Below, piece after piece: positions 52,023 to 59,898 of a stretch of 64,000 nt of DNA. Position 1 is the stretch's first letter; the number at the start of each line of letters is the position of its first letter. Position numbers and translations under genes: made by a program. The DNA lies in the NCBI RefSeq assembly GCF_013375535.1, contig NZ_JABXJG010000002.1, positions 806,001 to 870,000 of the forward strand, in the 5' to 3' direction. The notes under the pieces are model-generated. The model had not been told where the DNA came from and made no database searches. It was given only the letters and a program-made list of their open reading frames with translations. Origin of the DNA: Sphingobium sp. 15-1 (GTDB taxonomy: Bacteria > Pseudomonadota > Alphaproteobacteria > Sphingomonadales > Sphingomonadaceae).

Positions 52023-52952
52023 TCAGCGATCGAGCCGGCGGGCGAATTCCAGCGGGCCGGTCGGCTCGCCCCGTACCATCCGAAGCACTATGGCGGCCAG
52101 GCGGCTATCAACGCCTCTTTCCCACTGGCGGGAAAGGCGGTCCTTCACCTTGACCTCGAACCCGCCGATCGGCTCAATCTCTATACGCACGGTATCGCCG
52201 TCCTGGATCGGACCGATGCCCTGATGATTGACGCCCAGCGGAAGCACGTCGCCCGGCTCGAGCGCCGCGATCGACGAAGCATAGGCGATGAGTTCCGGTA
52301 TCGGATTGCCGATATCGGACATCGGATAATCCTGCCGCAATTCGTCGTCCACCCAGAGCCGGACCTGAAGGTCATGGGGGTCCGACACGGCGTCCGCGGT
52401 AAGTATCCACGGCCCCATGGGTCCGAACGTGTCGTAGGATTTGTCCTGGAAACTGGTGCCGTGACCAACCCCCCGCGCCGACATGTCGAGAAAACAGGTA
52501 TAGCCAAAGACATGATCCATGGCCTCAGCTACGGAGACCGACTTCGCTCGCTTGCCGATGACCACCGCCAGTTCCGCCTCATGGTGAAAAACAGGCGCAT
52601 CGACCGGCGGCAACTCCACGGTTTCGCCGGGGCCGATGACGCTCGTCGAGGATTTGAGGAAGAATGCGGGCTTGATCGCCGCGTTCTCGACGCCTTCCTT
52701 GAAGCTGAGCTGACCGCACAGCAGCTTGGCCGGCCGCGGCAGAGGCGCGCGCAGGAGGACATCGCCCAAAGCAACCGTCGGACCATGGCCTGCGGCGATG
52801 ATGCTCGCATATTCGTCCCACTTCTCGATCAGCGCCGGCATGCGGGCATAGGGCGGCAGCGCCATGATCTCGGGCAGATCGGCAGCCAGAATGCGCACAG
52901 ACTGCCCATCAATCACGGCGGGAATATAATCGTCCACCAAAGCCAGCTTCAT
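52023..52952 (-). CDS. fumarylacetoacetate hydrolase (FAH) family protein
   Basis: A 309-residue FAH-fold metal-dependent hydrolase or decarboxylase. Metal ligands Glu125 and Glu127 (HHEAELAVVIG) and Asp156 (FLDMSARG) are present, with Lys171 in DKSYDTFGP and the family GDxxxxG turns. Members hydrolyse C-C bonds in ring-fission products or tautomerise and hydrate dienoates. ATG 52952 (MKLALVDDY) follows GGGAGAG; the longer frame to 53012 would run into the operator. First gene of the operon FAH, CoA ligase, thiolase, VOC dioxygenase. Its promoter carries the palindrome at 53013-53031, the same type as before the flavin monooxygenase gene. Confidence 0.88.
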   Translation of the reverse strand: MKLALVDDYIPAVIDGQSVRILAADLPEIMALPPYARMPALIEKWDEYASIIAAGHGPTVALGDVLLRAPLPRPAKLLCGQLSFKEGVENAAIKPAFFLKSSTSVIGPGETVELPPVDAPVFHHEAELAVVIGKRAKSVSVAEAMDHVFGYTCFLDMSARGVGHGTSFQDKSYDTFGPMGPWILTADAVSDPHDLQVRLWVDDELRQDYPMSDIGNPIPELIAYASSIAALEPGDVLPLGVNHQGIGPIQDGDTVRIEIEPIGGFEVKVKDRLSRQWERGVDSRLAAIVLRMVRGEPTGPLEFARRLDR

Positions 52953-53012
52953 ATCTCTCCCACCATTCTCTTGACTGCGCCTGCCGGAATCGCGGCGCAT
53001 CTGCGCTACCAT

Positions 53013-53050
53013 AATATACGTTACGTATATTCTGTTTGCAGACGAGTCAA
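53013..53050 (-). promoter_or_regulatory. operator AATATACGT-T-ACGTATATT (53013-53031) with -35 TTGACT
   Basis: A perfect dyad with 9-bp arms and a 1-base centre, 61 bases before the FAH start. TTGACT on the minus strand (53045-53050) is a likely -35, with TATACG inside the palindrome as -10 at a short 15-base spacing. This is the most symmetric of the three related sites (8980, 48054, 53013). Confidence 0.65.
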
Positions 53051-53162
53051 GCCGTCCGCCCTTCCGTCATCCAGGCTCGCTGGCCGGTCAAACGGCGGCG
53101 AGCCTGGCTCGCGGAGAAAGAAAAATGGCGGACTGCGCGCCGATCCGATCGCTCGGACGATG

Positions 53163-54155
53163 CTAGGCGAGACCGTCCGCTATTTGTTGGAAAGTCTCCA
53201 CTATGGACGTGCGGAGCGGACGATATTCCATCCCAAGCTCGGAAGCGGCCTTGCCATTATCCGCCCGCCAATGCGGCGTACTGAAATCCCAGGGCGTTTC
53301 CGGCGGGAACTGCCAGCGCTCGTCATTGCCAAATTCTTCCTTCAGGATCGTCGCCATATCGTTGAAGCTCAGGACATCCGCGAAGACGATGTTGCGACCG
53401 TTCGCCCCGAGAATATAAGCACCTCGCAGATGCGCATCGGCAACATCGCGCACATCAATCACGCCCACATCCCTCGACGGCAATTGCTTGCTGAAGGTGC
53501 CGTTCGACATCGCCCGAAACTGGTCGAAGGTCGCGGAAGTCTGCTTGGGAGCGGTGCCGGGTCCGACTATGAAGGCCGGATTGATCACGACAAGCTTCCA
53601 GCGAGTCTGCGCGCCAGCGATCTTCCAGGCTTCGCGTTCCGCCAGCACTTTGGAATAGGGATAAGCCGTCGTTTCCAGTGATGCATAGCCGTTCCAGTCC
53701 GCCTCGGTGCAGACCCTGTCGGTCAGCGTGACGGGATCGACGATCGCCACCGTGGAGCTTGTCAGGACCACGCGCTCGACCGTAGGGGTGCGATTGACCG
53801 TTTCCAGGACATCGCGCGTGCCGGCAAGGGCGGGTTCCACAAGATCCCGCTGGGGGTCGGAGATGCTCGACGGCAGGAGGAAGGGCGAGGCGGTGTGCAT
53901 GACGATGCGGCACCCCTCCATCGCTGCCTCATGGCTCCCTTCCACAAGGAGATCGGCCTTGAAAAGACGCAGCGTTCCGGATGCCGCTTCGGCCATTTCG
54001 AGCAAATGGCCGACCTTCCCGATATTGTCGGGATCACGGACGCTGGCATGAACGGTCACCCCCGCGTCGAGCAACTGCTTGACCACCCATCCCGCAAGAT
54101 AGCCAGTCGCTCCCGTGACGAGCACGGGGCCATAGGGAGCTTCCATCCTGACCAT
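53163..54155 (-). CDS. NAD-dependent epimerase / dihydroflavonol-4-reductase-like extended SDR
   Basis: A 330-residue paralogue of the 11230 protein. It has PVLVTGATGYLAGWVVKQLL (nucleotide motif) and the YPYSK catalytic pair before VLAEREAWKIAG. It shares GHLLEMAEA, IVMHTASPFLxPSxISDPQRD and WDFSTPHWRADN-like C-terminal blocks with the paralogue. ATG 54155 follows GAAGG by 12 bases; ATG 54146 is an alternative. Its promoter (TTGACA-N17-TAATTT) lies directly beside a copy of the ACGAAAATnnTTTTCGT palindrome, linking it to the downstream beta-oxidation-like set. It probably reduces a ketone or aldehyde produced there. Confidence 0.86.
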   Translation of the reverse strand: MVRMEAPYGPVLVTGATGYLAGWVVKQLLDAGVTVHASVRDPDNIGKVGHLLEMAEAASGTLRLFKADLLVEGSHEAAMEGCRIVMHTASPFLLPSSISDPQRDLVEPALAGTRDVLETVNRTPTVERVVLTSSTVAIVDPVTLTDRVCTEADWNGYASLETTAYPYSKVLAEREAWKIAGAQTRWKLVVINPAFIVGPGTAPKQTSATFDQFRAMSNGTFSKQLPSRDVGVIDVRDVADAHLRGAYILGANGRNIVFADVLSFNDMATILKEEFGNDERWQFPPETPWDFSTPHWRADNGKAASELGMEYRPLRTSIVETFQQIADGLA

Positions 54156-54342
54156 ATCAAAAGCACCTTCCCAATTTTTATCAAAAAAGCCAGAATTGGC
54201 TCCTGCGGCCATCACTTCGCGCCAGAAGATTCACGGACCCGACCGGTCATTTTCCCAAATGTCGAAGGGAAACCAAGAGCAGTCTCACCTCCGCCTTCTT
54301 CGGACGACGCGGGCGCGTCTGGCACAGGCCACAGAGGTCACC

Positions 54343-54371
54343 AAATTATGGGCACCGCCCAAAGCTGTCAA
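54343..54371 (-). promoter_or_regulatory. sigma-70-like promoter TTGACA-N17-TAATTT
   Basis: On the minus strand, a perfect -35 (54366-54371) and TAATTT -10 (54343-54348) with 17-base spacing, 187 bases before the epimerase-like start (54155). The palindrome at 54376 begins four bases upstream of the -35, a position suited to an activator or an occluding repressor. Confidence 0.6.
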
Positions 54372-54375
54372 TCGT

Positions 54376-54392
54376 ACGAAAATCGTTTTCGT
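54376..54392. promoter_or_regulatory. palindromic operator ACGAAAATCGTTTTCGT (copy 1)
   Basis: A 17-bp perfect-armed dyad (ACGAAAA/TTTTCGT, 3-base centre). Copies 2 and 3 lie at 56183 and 62326. All three are in promoter gaps of the 53-63 kb cluster, which contains one regulator gene (IclR type, 58985). Confidence 0.68.
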
Positions 54393-54415
54393 GCAATTAT
54401 GCACTTTGCCGCTCG

Positions 54416-55318
54416 CTATCCGAACTCGCAGGAAAGAGACGGAGAGATGAGCCCGGCTGCAACATGCGCAGCGATCAGCGCGCGACCATGGTCAATGACG
54501 ACCTTCTGCCTTTCGGGCACCACGACCTGAAAGGCGACAGCGCCCTCGCCCTCATGCCACATCCTCACCTCAAGCGTCTCGCCGGGATGAACCGGCGCCG
54601 TGAATCGGCATTCCAGGGTCTTCAGGCGCGCCGGCTCATTGCCGCAGGCGGCGGCCAGAACGGCCCGGCCGGCGAAGCCATAAGTGCACAGCCCATGAAG
54701 AAGTGGCCCCGGAAAACCGGCTTCGCGGGCGACAGCCGGGTCGGCGTGCAAAGGATTATAATCGCCTGAAAGACGATAAAGCAGCGCCTGCTCCGGCCGC
54801 GTCATGAGCGGCAATATCCGGTCCGGCTCTCGATTGGGCACGGGCGCCAACGGAGCGATGACCGCTCCCCCGCCCCCTTGCCCGCCATCGCCGCGCAGAA
54901 AGGAAAGCTGCCGGACCGTCGCCAAAAGCCTGTTGTCGGCCTGATCGTAGATCAGACGCCGCGCACGAAGCAGGGCGCCTTTCGATGCCCCCTTGTCGAC
55001 GATCGCGTCGATCGAGAATTCGCCTCGAACCTCGCCCTCGACAGGAAGGGGCGCATGGAATTCGCACGATTGCTCGGCATGCAGGACCCGCCGCCAATCG
55101 ATGCCGTAACGCGGGTCCATTTGCCAGAAGCCTGGATAGGCCAGCACGACGGCCATCGTCGGCAGGGTGGCGAGCCTGTTTTCGAGAAGGAACGGCAGAT
55201 CGGCGCTGTCCATACCCTGACCGGCGCCAACGCCAAGCGCATAGAGCATCGTATCGCGCCGGGAATAGCTGTGCGTGATGATCTGCGGCGGCAGGGTGAG
55301 GAGAAATTGCGGGTCCAT
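54416..55318 (-). CDS. MaoC-family enoyl-CoA hydratase 2-like (double hot-dog)
   Basis: A 300-residue two-hot-dog hydratase resembling the R-specific 2-enoyl-CoA hydratase part of peroxisomal MFE-2. The hydratase-2 motif is in the C-terminal half: YRLSGDYNPLHADPAVAREAGFPG, with Asp186, Asn188 and His191 as the catalytic and supporting set, and GPLLHGLCTYG following. The N-terminal half is the degenerate substrate-binding hot-dog (LENRLATLPTMAVVLAYPG). It lies 46 bases downstream of an SDR gene, which supports hydration followed by oxidation of R-3-hydroxyacyl-CoA. It belongs to the cluster marked by the ACGAAAAT palindromes. Confidence 0.88.
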   Translation of the reverse strand: MDPQFLLTLPPQIITHSYSRRDTMLYALGVGAGQGMDSADLPFLLENRLATLPTMAVVLAYPGFWQMDPRYGIDWRRVLHAEQSCEFHAPLPVEGEVRGEFSIDAIVDKGASKGALLRARRLIYDQADNRLLATVRQLSFLRGDGGQGGGGAVIAPLAPVPNREPDRILPLMTRPEQALLYRLSGDYNPLHADPAVAREAGFPGPLLHGLCTYGFAGRAVLAAACGNEPARLKTLECRFTAPVHPGETLEVRMWHEGEGAVAFQVVVPERQKVVIDHGRALIAAHVAAGLISPSLSCEFG

Positions 55319-55364
55319 GATCTATCCGACCGCCGCCGCGCAACATCTGGTCAGGCGATCGGCC

Positions 55365-56114
55365 TCACCCATAACGGCCGCCGGATACGTGCAGGACGTC
55401 CCCGGTCACATAGCCCGCGGCCTCCGATGCGAGAAAGGCGACCGCCGCCGCCACATCCTCGGCCCGCCCGAGTCGGGGCAGCGGAAGCGATGCTTCGGCA
55501 TTGGCCTTGATCTTCTCGAAATGCGGCAGATTGCGGACCGCAGCGGTGTCGATGATGCCCGGCGCGACGGCGTTGACAGTGATATTGTGGCGGCCATTTT
55601 CCAACGCCATCGACCGCGTCAGGCCAAGAAGTCCCGCCTTGGCCGACGAATAGTTCGCCTGGCCGGGATTGCCCAGATAGGCGCGAGACGAGATATTGAT
55701 GATCCGGCCCCAGTTTTTTGCGATCATGCCGGGCAGCACGGCCCTGGTGCAGAGAAACGCACCCTTGAGCACGACGTCGACCACCGAATCCCAATCGGCT
55801 TCCTCCATCCGGGTGATGCGCTTGTCCCTGGTGAAACCGGCATTGTTGACGAGGATGTCGACGCCGCCGAGCGCTTGAGTGATGGTCGCCACCGCTTCTT
55901 CCACGGACGCCGCATCGGCCACGTCGATCCTGACGGCCAGCGCCGTCACGCCAAGCTTGCGCAACCGGTCGGCCTCCGCTGCCGCCGCGTCGACATCGAT
56001 GTCCCCGATCGCAACTTGCGCGCCCTCTTCACCGAGCAGGGCAGCGGTTCGGGCGCCGATTCCTCCAGCCGCCCCGGTTACAAACGCTACCCGATTCCCG
56101 ATGCCCAGATCCAT
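55365..56114 (-). CDS. SDR-family 3-hydroxyacyl-CoA dehydrogenase / FabG-like
   Basis: A 249-residue classical SDR with TGAAGGIG, NNAG, NISSRAYLG and the YSSAK catalytic pair. It ends in VLHVSGGRYG. Asp after strand 2 (IGDIDVDAA) predicts NAD. It is paired with the MaoC hydratase gene downstream, so it most likely oxidises the 3-hydroxyacyl-CoA product, a step of beta-oxidation-like chain shortening. Divergent from the thiolase-like gene at 56237 across a 122-base promoter region carrying copy 2 of the palindrome, with TTGACG five bases beyond it as a probable -35. Confidence 0.89.
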   Translation of the reverse strand: MDLGIGNRVAFVTGAAGGIGARTAALLGEEGAQVAIGDIDVDAAAAEADRLRKLGVTALAVRIDVADAASVEEAVATITQALGGVDILVNNAGFTRDKRITRMEEADWDSVVDVVLKGAFLCTRAVLPGMIAKNWGRIINISSRAYLGNPGQANYSSAKAGLLGLTRSMALENGRHNITVNAVAPGIIDTAAVRNLPHFEKIKANAEASLPLPRLGRAEDVAAAVAFLASEAAGYVTGDVLHVSGGRYG

Positions 56115-56182
56115 TTTTCACCCTCGTTGCTCGCTGCTCCGGTTCCCGTGGCTAAAGATTGGAACTGGGGTCGTCAACATAT

Positions 56183-56199
56183 ACGAAAATGATTTTCGT
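56183..56199. promoter_or_regulatory. palindromic operator ACGAAAATGATTTTCGT (copy 2)
   Basis: Same 17-bp dyad as at 54376 and 62326, with GA in the centre. It sits in the divergent gap between the SDR (-) and thiolase-like (+) genes, with TTGACG (56172-56177, minus strand) five bases away, the same geometry as copy 1. It could control both directions. Confidence 0.68.
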
Positions 56200-56236
56200 C
56201 TTTTCATGAGCGCGGAACTGCGTTAGGCGTTGGGCC

Positions 56237-57484
56237 ATGAGCAACAGCCTTATCCTAGGCGTCGGCATGACGCCCCTTGGCAAACATCTTGATCGGTCCG
56301 TTCGCGCACTCGCTGCCGAAGCCGTCACCAGCGCGCTCCAGGATGCGGGCATGCGAAAGGAACAGATCGAAGCGGCCTGGTTCTGCAACACCCGGCAGGG
56401 CGCGCTGGAGGGCCAGCACGGCGTTCGCGGACAGGCGTCGCTTCGCGCCTACGGCTTTGAAAGCATCCCGATCTTCAACACCGACAATGCATGCGCCAGC
56501 TCAAGCTCCGGCGTCTTGCAGGCCTTCGCCGCGGTAGAGGCCGGGCTCTTCGAGGTCGCACTCGTGGTTGGCGCGGAAAAGATGAACTATCCGGACAAGC
56601 GCGTCGAAATGTTCGAAGCGTTCAAGGGCAGTTGGGACCGCGAACTCGCTGACGATCATATCGCGGCCTTGCTGGCGATTGGCGAAGGCGTGGAGGCCCC
56701 AGAGGGCAATATCGACTCGCCCGAACGCTCGGTCTTCATGGATATTTATGCGGCTCAGGCCCGGTTCCACATGAAGACTTTCGGCACCACGCCAAGACAG
56801 ATCGCCGCAGTGGCGGCCAAGAACCACAATCATTCGCAACTCAATCCCTATGCCCAATATCGCTTTCCCCTGACGATCGAGGAGGTGCTGGCCGACCGCA
56901 TGGTCGTGTGGCCGATCACCCGGTCGATGTGTGCGCCGATGAGCGACGGCGCTTGCGCGATCATCATCGCCTCACGCGCTTTTGCGGAAAAGCACGGGGC
57001 GCTTGGACGGGCCGTCCGCATCCGCGGGATCGGCGCCAGCAGCAGCAGCAATCGCACCGCCGCCCAATATGACAGGCATCTGACCAGAATCGCGGCCGAC
57101 CGCGCTTATGCGAAGGCCGGAATCGGTCCCGAGGATGTCTCGGTCGCTGAACTTCACGACGCTTCCGCCATTGCCGAAATCCTTCATTCCGAAAATGTCG
57201 GTTTCTGCGCCTATGGCGACGGCGGCGCCCTGGTGGAGAGCGGAGAGACGAAGCTGGGCGGACGACTACCGATCAACGTCTCCGGCGGACTTCTGTCAAA
57301 GGGCCATCCCATTGGCGCGACGGGGGCGATCCAGCTTTTCGAGCTGGTGACGCAATTGCGTGGCGAAGCGGGCGAACGGCAGGTCGAGGGAGCACGGATC
57401 GGCCTTGCCGAAAATGGCGGCGGTTTCCATGGTCTTGAGGAGGCGGCCTGCGTGGTCACGATCCTCGAAGCGCCGGGCGCCTGA
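56237..57484 (+). CDS. thiolase-family protein (SCP2-thiolase / lipid-transfer-like)
   Basis: A 415-residue paralogue of the 49209 protein, with nucleophile candidate Cys86 in TDNACASSSS, the ELHDASAIAEI and GHPIGATG histidine motifs and an AENGGG ending. It would carry out thiolytic or retro-aldol cleavage on a CoA ester at the end of the hydratase/dehydrogenase sequence. The aldehyde dehydrogenase gene begins five bases after its stop. The combination thiolase-like plus aldehyde dehydrogenase would suit a retro-aldol cleavage giving an aldehyde, as in sterol side-chain removal; this is inference from pairing only. Confidence 0.87.
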   Translation: MSNSLILGVGMTPLGKHLDRSVRALAAEAVTSALQDAGMRKEQIEAAWFCNTRQGALEGQHGVRGQASLRAYGFESIPIFNTDNACASSSSGVLQAFAAVEAGLFEVALVVGAEKMNYPDKRVEMFEAFKGSWDRELADDHIAALLAIGEGVEAPEGNIDSPERSVFMDIYAAQARFHMKTFGTTPRQIAAVAAKNHNHSQLNPYAQYRFPLTIEEVLADRMVVWPITRSMCAPMSDGACAIIIASRAFAEKHGALGRAVRIRGIGASSSSNRTAAQYDRHLTRIAADRAYAKAGIGPEDVSVAELHDASAIAEILHSENVGFCAYGDGGALVESGETKLGGRLPINVSGGLLSKGHPIGATGAIQLFELVTQLRGEAGERQVEGARIGLAENGGGFHGLEEAACVVTILEAPGA

Positions 57485-57489
57485 ACGGC

Positions 57490-58914
57490 ATGATCGAAAT
57501 GGATATTTCCGGGCCCTATTGCGCAACGATCGACGGACAGCGCGTAGAGACGCCTCAATCGCTTCCCGTCATCGATCCCGCTACGGGCGAGGCGTTCGCG
57601 CAGGCGCCTGACTGCGACGCAGGGCATCTGGACGAAGCCGTGGCGGCAGCGAGGCGTGCATTTCGCCATTGGAAAGCCATTTCGTCGGAAGAACGCGATG
57701 CACTCCTGCACGCGGCCGCTGCCCGAATCCGCGAGGAAAGCGAGCCGCTTGCCCATCTTTTGACTCGGGAACAGGGCAAGCCGCTTGACGAAGCGCGTCA
57801 TGAAATCGAGACGGCGGCCCGCTGGTTCGCGGCCTATGCCGATCATGCAATGCCGGTCGAAACACGCCGCGAGCCGGACGGACGACTGGCCGAAATCCGG
57901 CATGTCCCGATCGGCGTCGTCGCCGCGATCGCGCCTTGGAATTTTCCGGTCCAGCTTATGGCATGGAAGCTCGCACCCGCGCTGAAGGCCGGCAATACGG
58001 TCGTGGCCAAGCCCTCGCCCCATACGCCGCTGACGACGCTGAAAATAGGCGAACTCCTGTCAGGCATCCTGCCCGCTGGCGTGCTCAACGTCATTTCGGG
58101 TCGCGACCATCTCGGGCCGCTCATGTCCGGGCATCCCGGCATCGACAAGATTTCCTTCACCGGATCGACGGCCACCGGGAAGGCGGTGATGCGAAGCGCC
58201 GCCGGCAACCTCAAACGCGTGACGCTGGAACTGGGCGGAAACGATCCTGCGATCGTTCTCGCGGACGCCGATGCGGAAGCCGTGGCGGAACGCCTCTTCT
58301 GGGGCGCGTTCCGCAATGCCGGCCAGGTGTGCATCGCCGCCAAGCGCATCTATGTGCATGACGCGATATATGATCGTTTCGCCGCCAGGATGGTGGAGCT
58401 GGCGCGCGCGCATCCCCCGGTTCGCGGCGATGCGCCCGGCGCCCGCATCGGCCCGGTCCAGAACCGCGTTCAGTTCGACCGTGTGAAGGCGATGATCGAG
58501 GAGGCCCGCTCCAGCGGCCTTCGCTTCCTGAGCGAGCCGGGGGAGATGGCCGGTCCCGGCAACTTCATCGCGCCGACGATCATCGACAATCCGCCGGACG
58601 ACGCGCCGGTCGTGCGCGAAGAGCCCTTCGGGCCGCTGCTGCCGCTGCTGCGCTTCAGCGACTTGGACGACGCGATCCGCCGCGCCAACGACAGTGAATT
58701 CGGACTGGCGTCGTCGGTCTGGAGCGCGGACATCGAGCGGGCGACGGCGGTCGGACGGCAGTTGGAGGCGGGGACGGTCTGGCTCAATACGATCCACTGC
58801 ATGACGCCGACGCTGCCCTTCGCTGGGCACAAGCAATCGGGCATCGGCATCGAAAATTCCACTGAAGGCTTGCTTGAATATACTAATGTGCAGGTTCTGG
58901 TAAGGCAGCCGTGA
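57490..58914 (+). CDS. aldehyde dehydrogenase (NAD(P)-dependent, succinate-semialdehyde/aryl aldehyde type)
   Basis: A 474-residue ALDH-superfamily enzyme. The motifs are complete: APWNFP (Asn151), FTGSTATGKAV (dinucleotide binding), TLELGGNDP (Glu247) and AGQVCIAAKR (catalytic Cys281), with EEPFGPLLPL and the C-terminal PFAGHKQSGIG. It would oxidise an aldehyde released in this pathway to an acid, which the CoA ligase encoded downstream (59899) could then activate. It follows the thiolase-like gene by five bases. Specificity cannot be set by sequence alone, but the region resembles the succinate-semialdehyde and aromatic aldehyde groups. Confidence 0.91.
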   Translation: MIEMDISGPYCATIDGQRVETPQSLPVIDPATGEAFAQAPDCDAGHLDEAVAAARRAFRHWKAISSEERDALLHAAAARIREESEPLAHLLTREQGKPLDEARHEIETAARWFAAYADHAMPVETRREPDGRLAEIRHVPIGVVAAIAPWNFPVQLMAWKLAPALKAGNTVVAKPSPHTPLTTLKIGELLSGILPAGVLNVISGRDHLGPLMSGHPGIDKISFTGSTATGKAVMRSAAGNLKRVTLELGGNDPAIVLADADAEAVAERLFWGAFRNAGQVCIAAKRIYVHDAIYDRFAARMVELARAHPPVRGDAPGARIGPVQNRVQFDRVKAMIEEARSSGLRFLSEPGEMAGPGNFIAPTIIDNPPDDAPVVREEPFGPLLPLLRFSDLDDAIRRANDSEFGLASSVWSADIERATAVGRQLEAGTVWLNTIHCMTPTLPFAGHKQSGIGIENSTEGLLEYTNVQVLVRQP

Positions 58915-58984
58915 TGGGGCGACATGGTTCCACGGTGCATGCCGTGATCCGGTCGCCTATCCGGTTTGATCTCGAGAGGTACTG

Positions 58985-59866
58985 ATGAAAGCGCAAGTCA
59001 CTCCAGCGGAACGGGCCAAGCCGCGACAGGCGGGACAATTGGGCCATGCCTCTCGCGACGATGACAGTGATTCGCAGATCGTGGCGGCGCTTTCCCGCGG
59101 ACTGGCCTTGCTCGACGCTTTCAACCGCGACGACAAAAGCCTGGGCAATGCCGAGCTTGCAGAACGCACTGGACTGACCAAGTCGACCGTATCGCGGCTG
59201 ACCTACACGCTGACATTGCACAATTATCTGGCGTTCGATGCCCGCTCGCGCGAATATCGGCTAGGCCCCCGCGCCATTCGCCTTGGCGCGATCGCGCTTG
59301 CGACGACCAATGTGCGGACATTGGCCCTGCCGTTGATGCAGCAATTGGCGACCGGCAGCCACTTCAACGTGGGATTGGGCACCCGCGACGATCTTCAGAT
59401 GGTCTACACCGACGCGGCGGAGGGTGATGCCCTGATCGCGCTCAGGCTGTTTCCAGGTTCTCGCGTTCCGATGGCGACTTCCGCGATGGGGCGGGCCTAT
59501 CTCGCCGCGTGCCCGCCCGAAGAGCGGGAAGATGTGCTCGATCGGCTGCGGCCGCGCTACGGCGATGAATGGGGCCGAATCCGCAAGGGCGTGGAGGACG
59601 CGATCATCGAACAGCAACGCTTCGGCTATTGCTCCAGCATCGGTGACTGGCAGAAGGACATTAGCGGCGTCGCCGTTCCGATCGCGGCGCGACCTGGCGA
59701 CACCGTCTATGTGCTCAATCTCGGCGGCCCTGCCTATGCCCTCCCTGAACGGGAATTGCGCGACCGGCTCGCGCCGGGGCTTCTCTCCATTGCCCGGCTG
59801 GTGGAGGCGGTGTTGCTGACCGGCGACGCGCAGCCCGATGCCAGCCCCGCCGATCACCCTCTTTAG
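58985..59866 (+). CDS. IclR-family transcriptional regulator
   Basis: A 293-residue IclR protein. The winged HTH is at about residues 32-90 (QIVAALSRGLALLDAF, then LAERTGLTKSTVSRLTYTL), and the C-terminal GAF-like effector domain contains MATSAMGRAYLAA and ISGVAVPI. A 30-residue charged N-terminal extension precedes it. GAGAGG serves the start. It lies between the aldehyde dehydrogenase and CoA ligase genes, 71 bases after the former, inside the block bordered by the three ACGAAAATnnTTTTCGT dyads, and is the only regulator in that block. It is therefore the first candidate to bind them, since IclR proteins recognise short palindromes of this size. Confidence 0.9.
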   Translation: MKAQVTPAERAKPRQAGQLGHASRDDDSDSQIVAALSRGLALLDAFNRDDKSLGNAELAERTGLTKSTVSRLTYTLTLHNYLAFDARSREYRLGPRAIRLGAIALATTNVRTLALPLMQQLATGSHFNVGLGTRDDLQMVYTDAAEGDALIALRLFPGSRVPMATSAMGRAYLAACPPEEREDVLDRLRPRYGDEWGRIRKGVEDAIIEQQRFGYCSSIGDWQKDISGVAVPIAARPGDTVYVLNLGGPAYALPERELRDRLAPGLLSIARLVEAVLLTGDAQPDASPADHPL

Positions 59867-59898
59867 CAACAATCCCGATCAGCTCCTGGAAGATTTTC

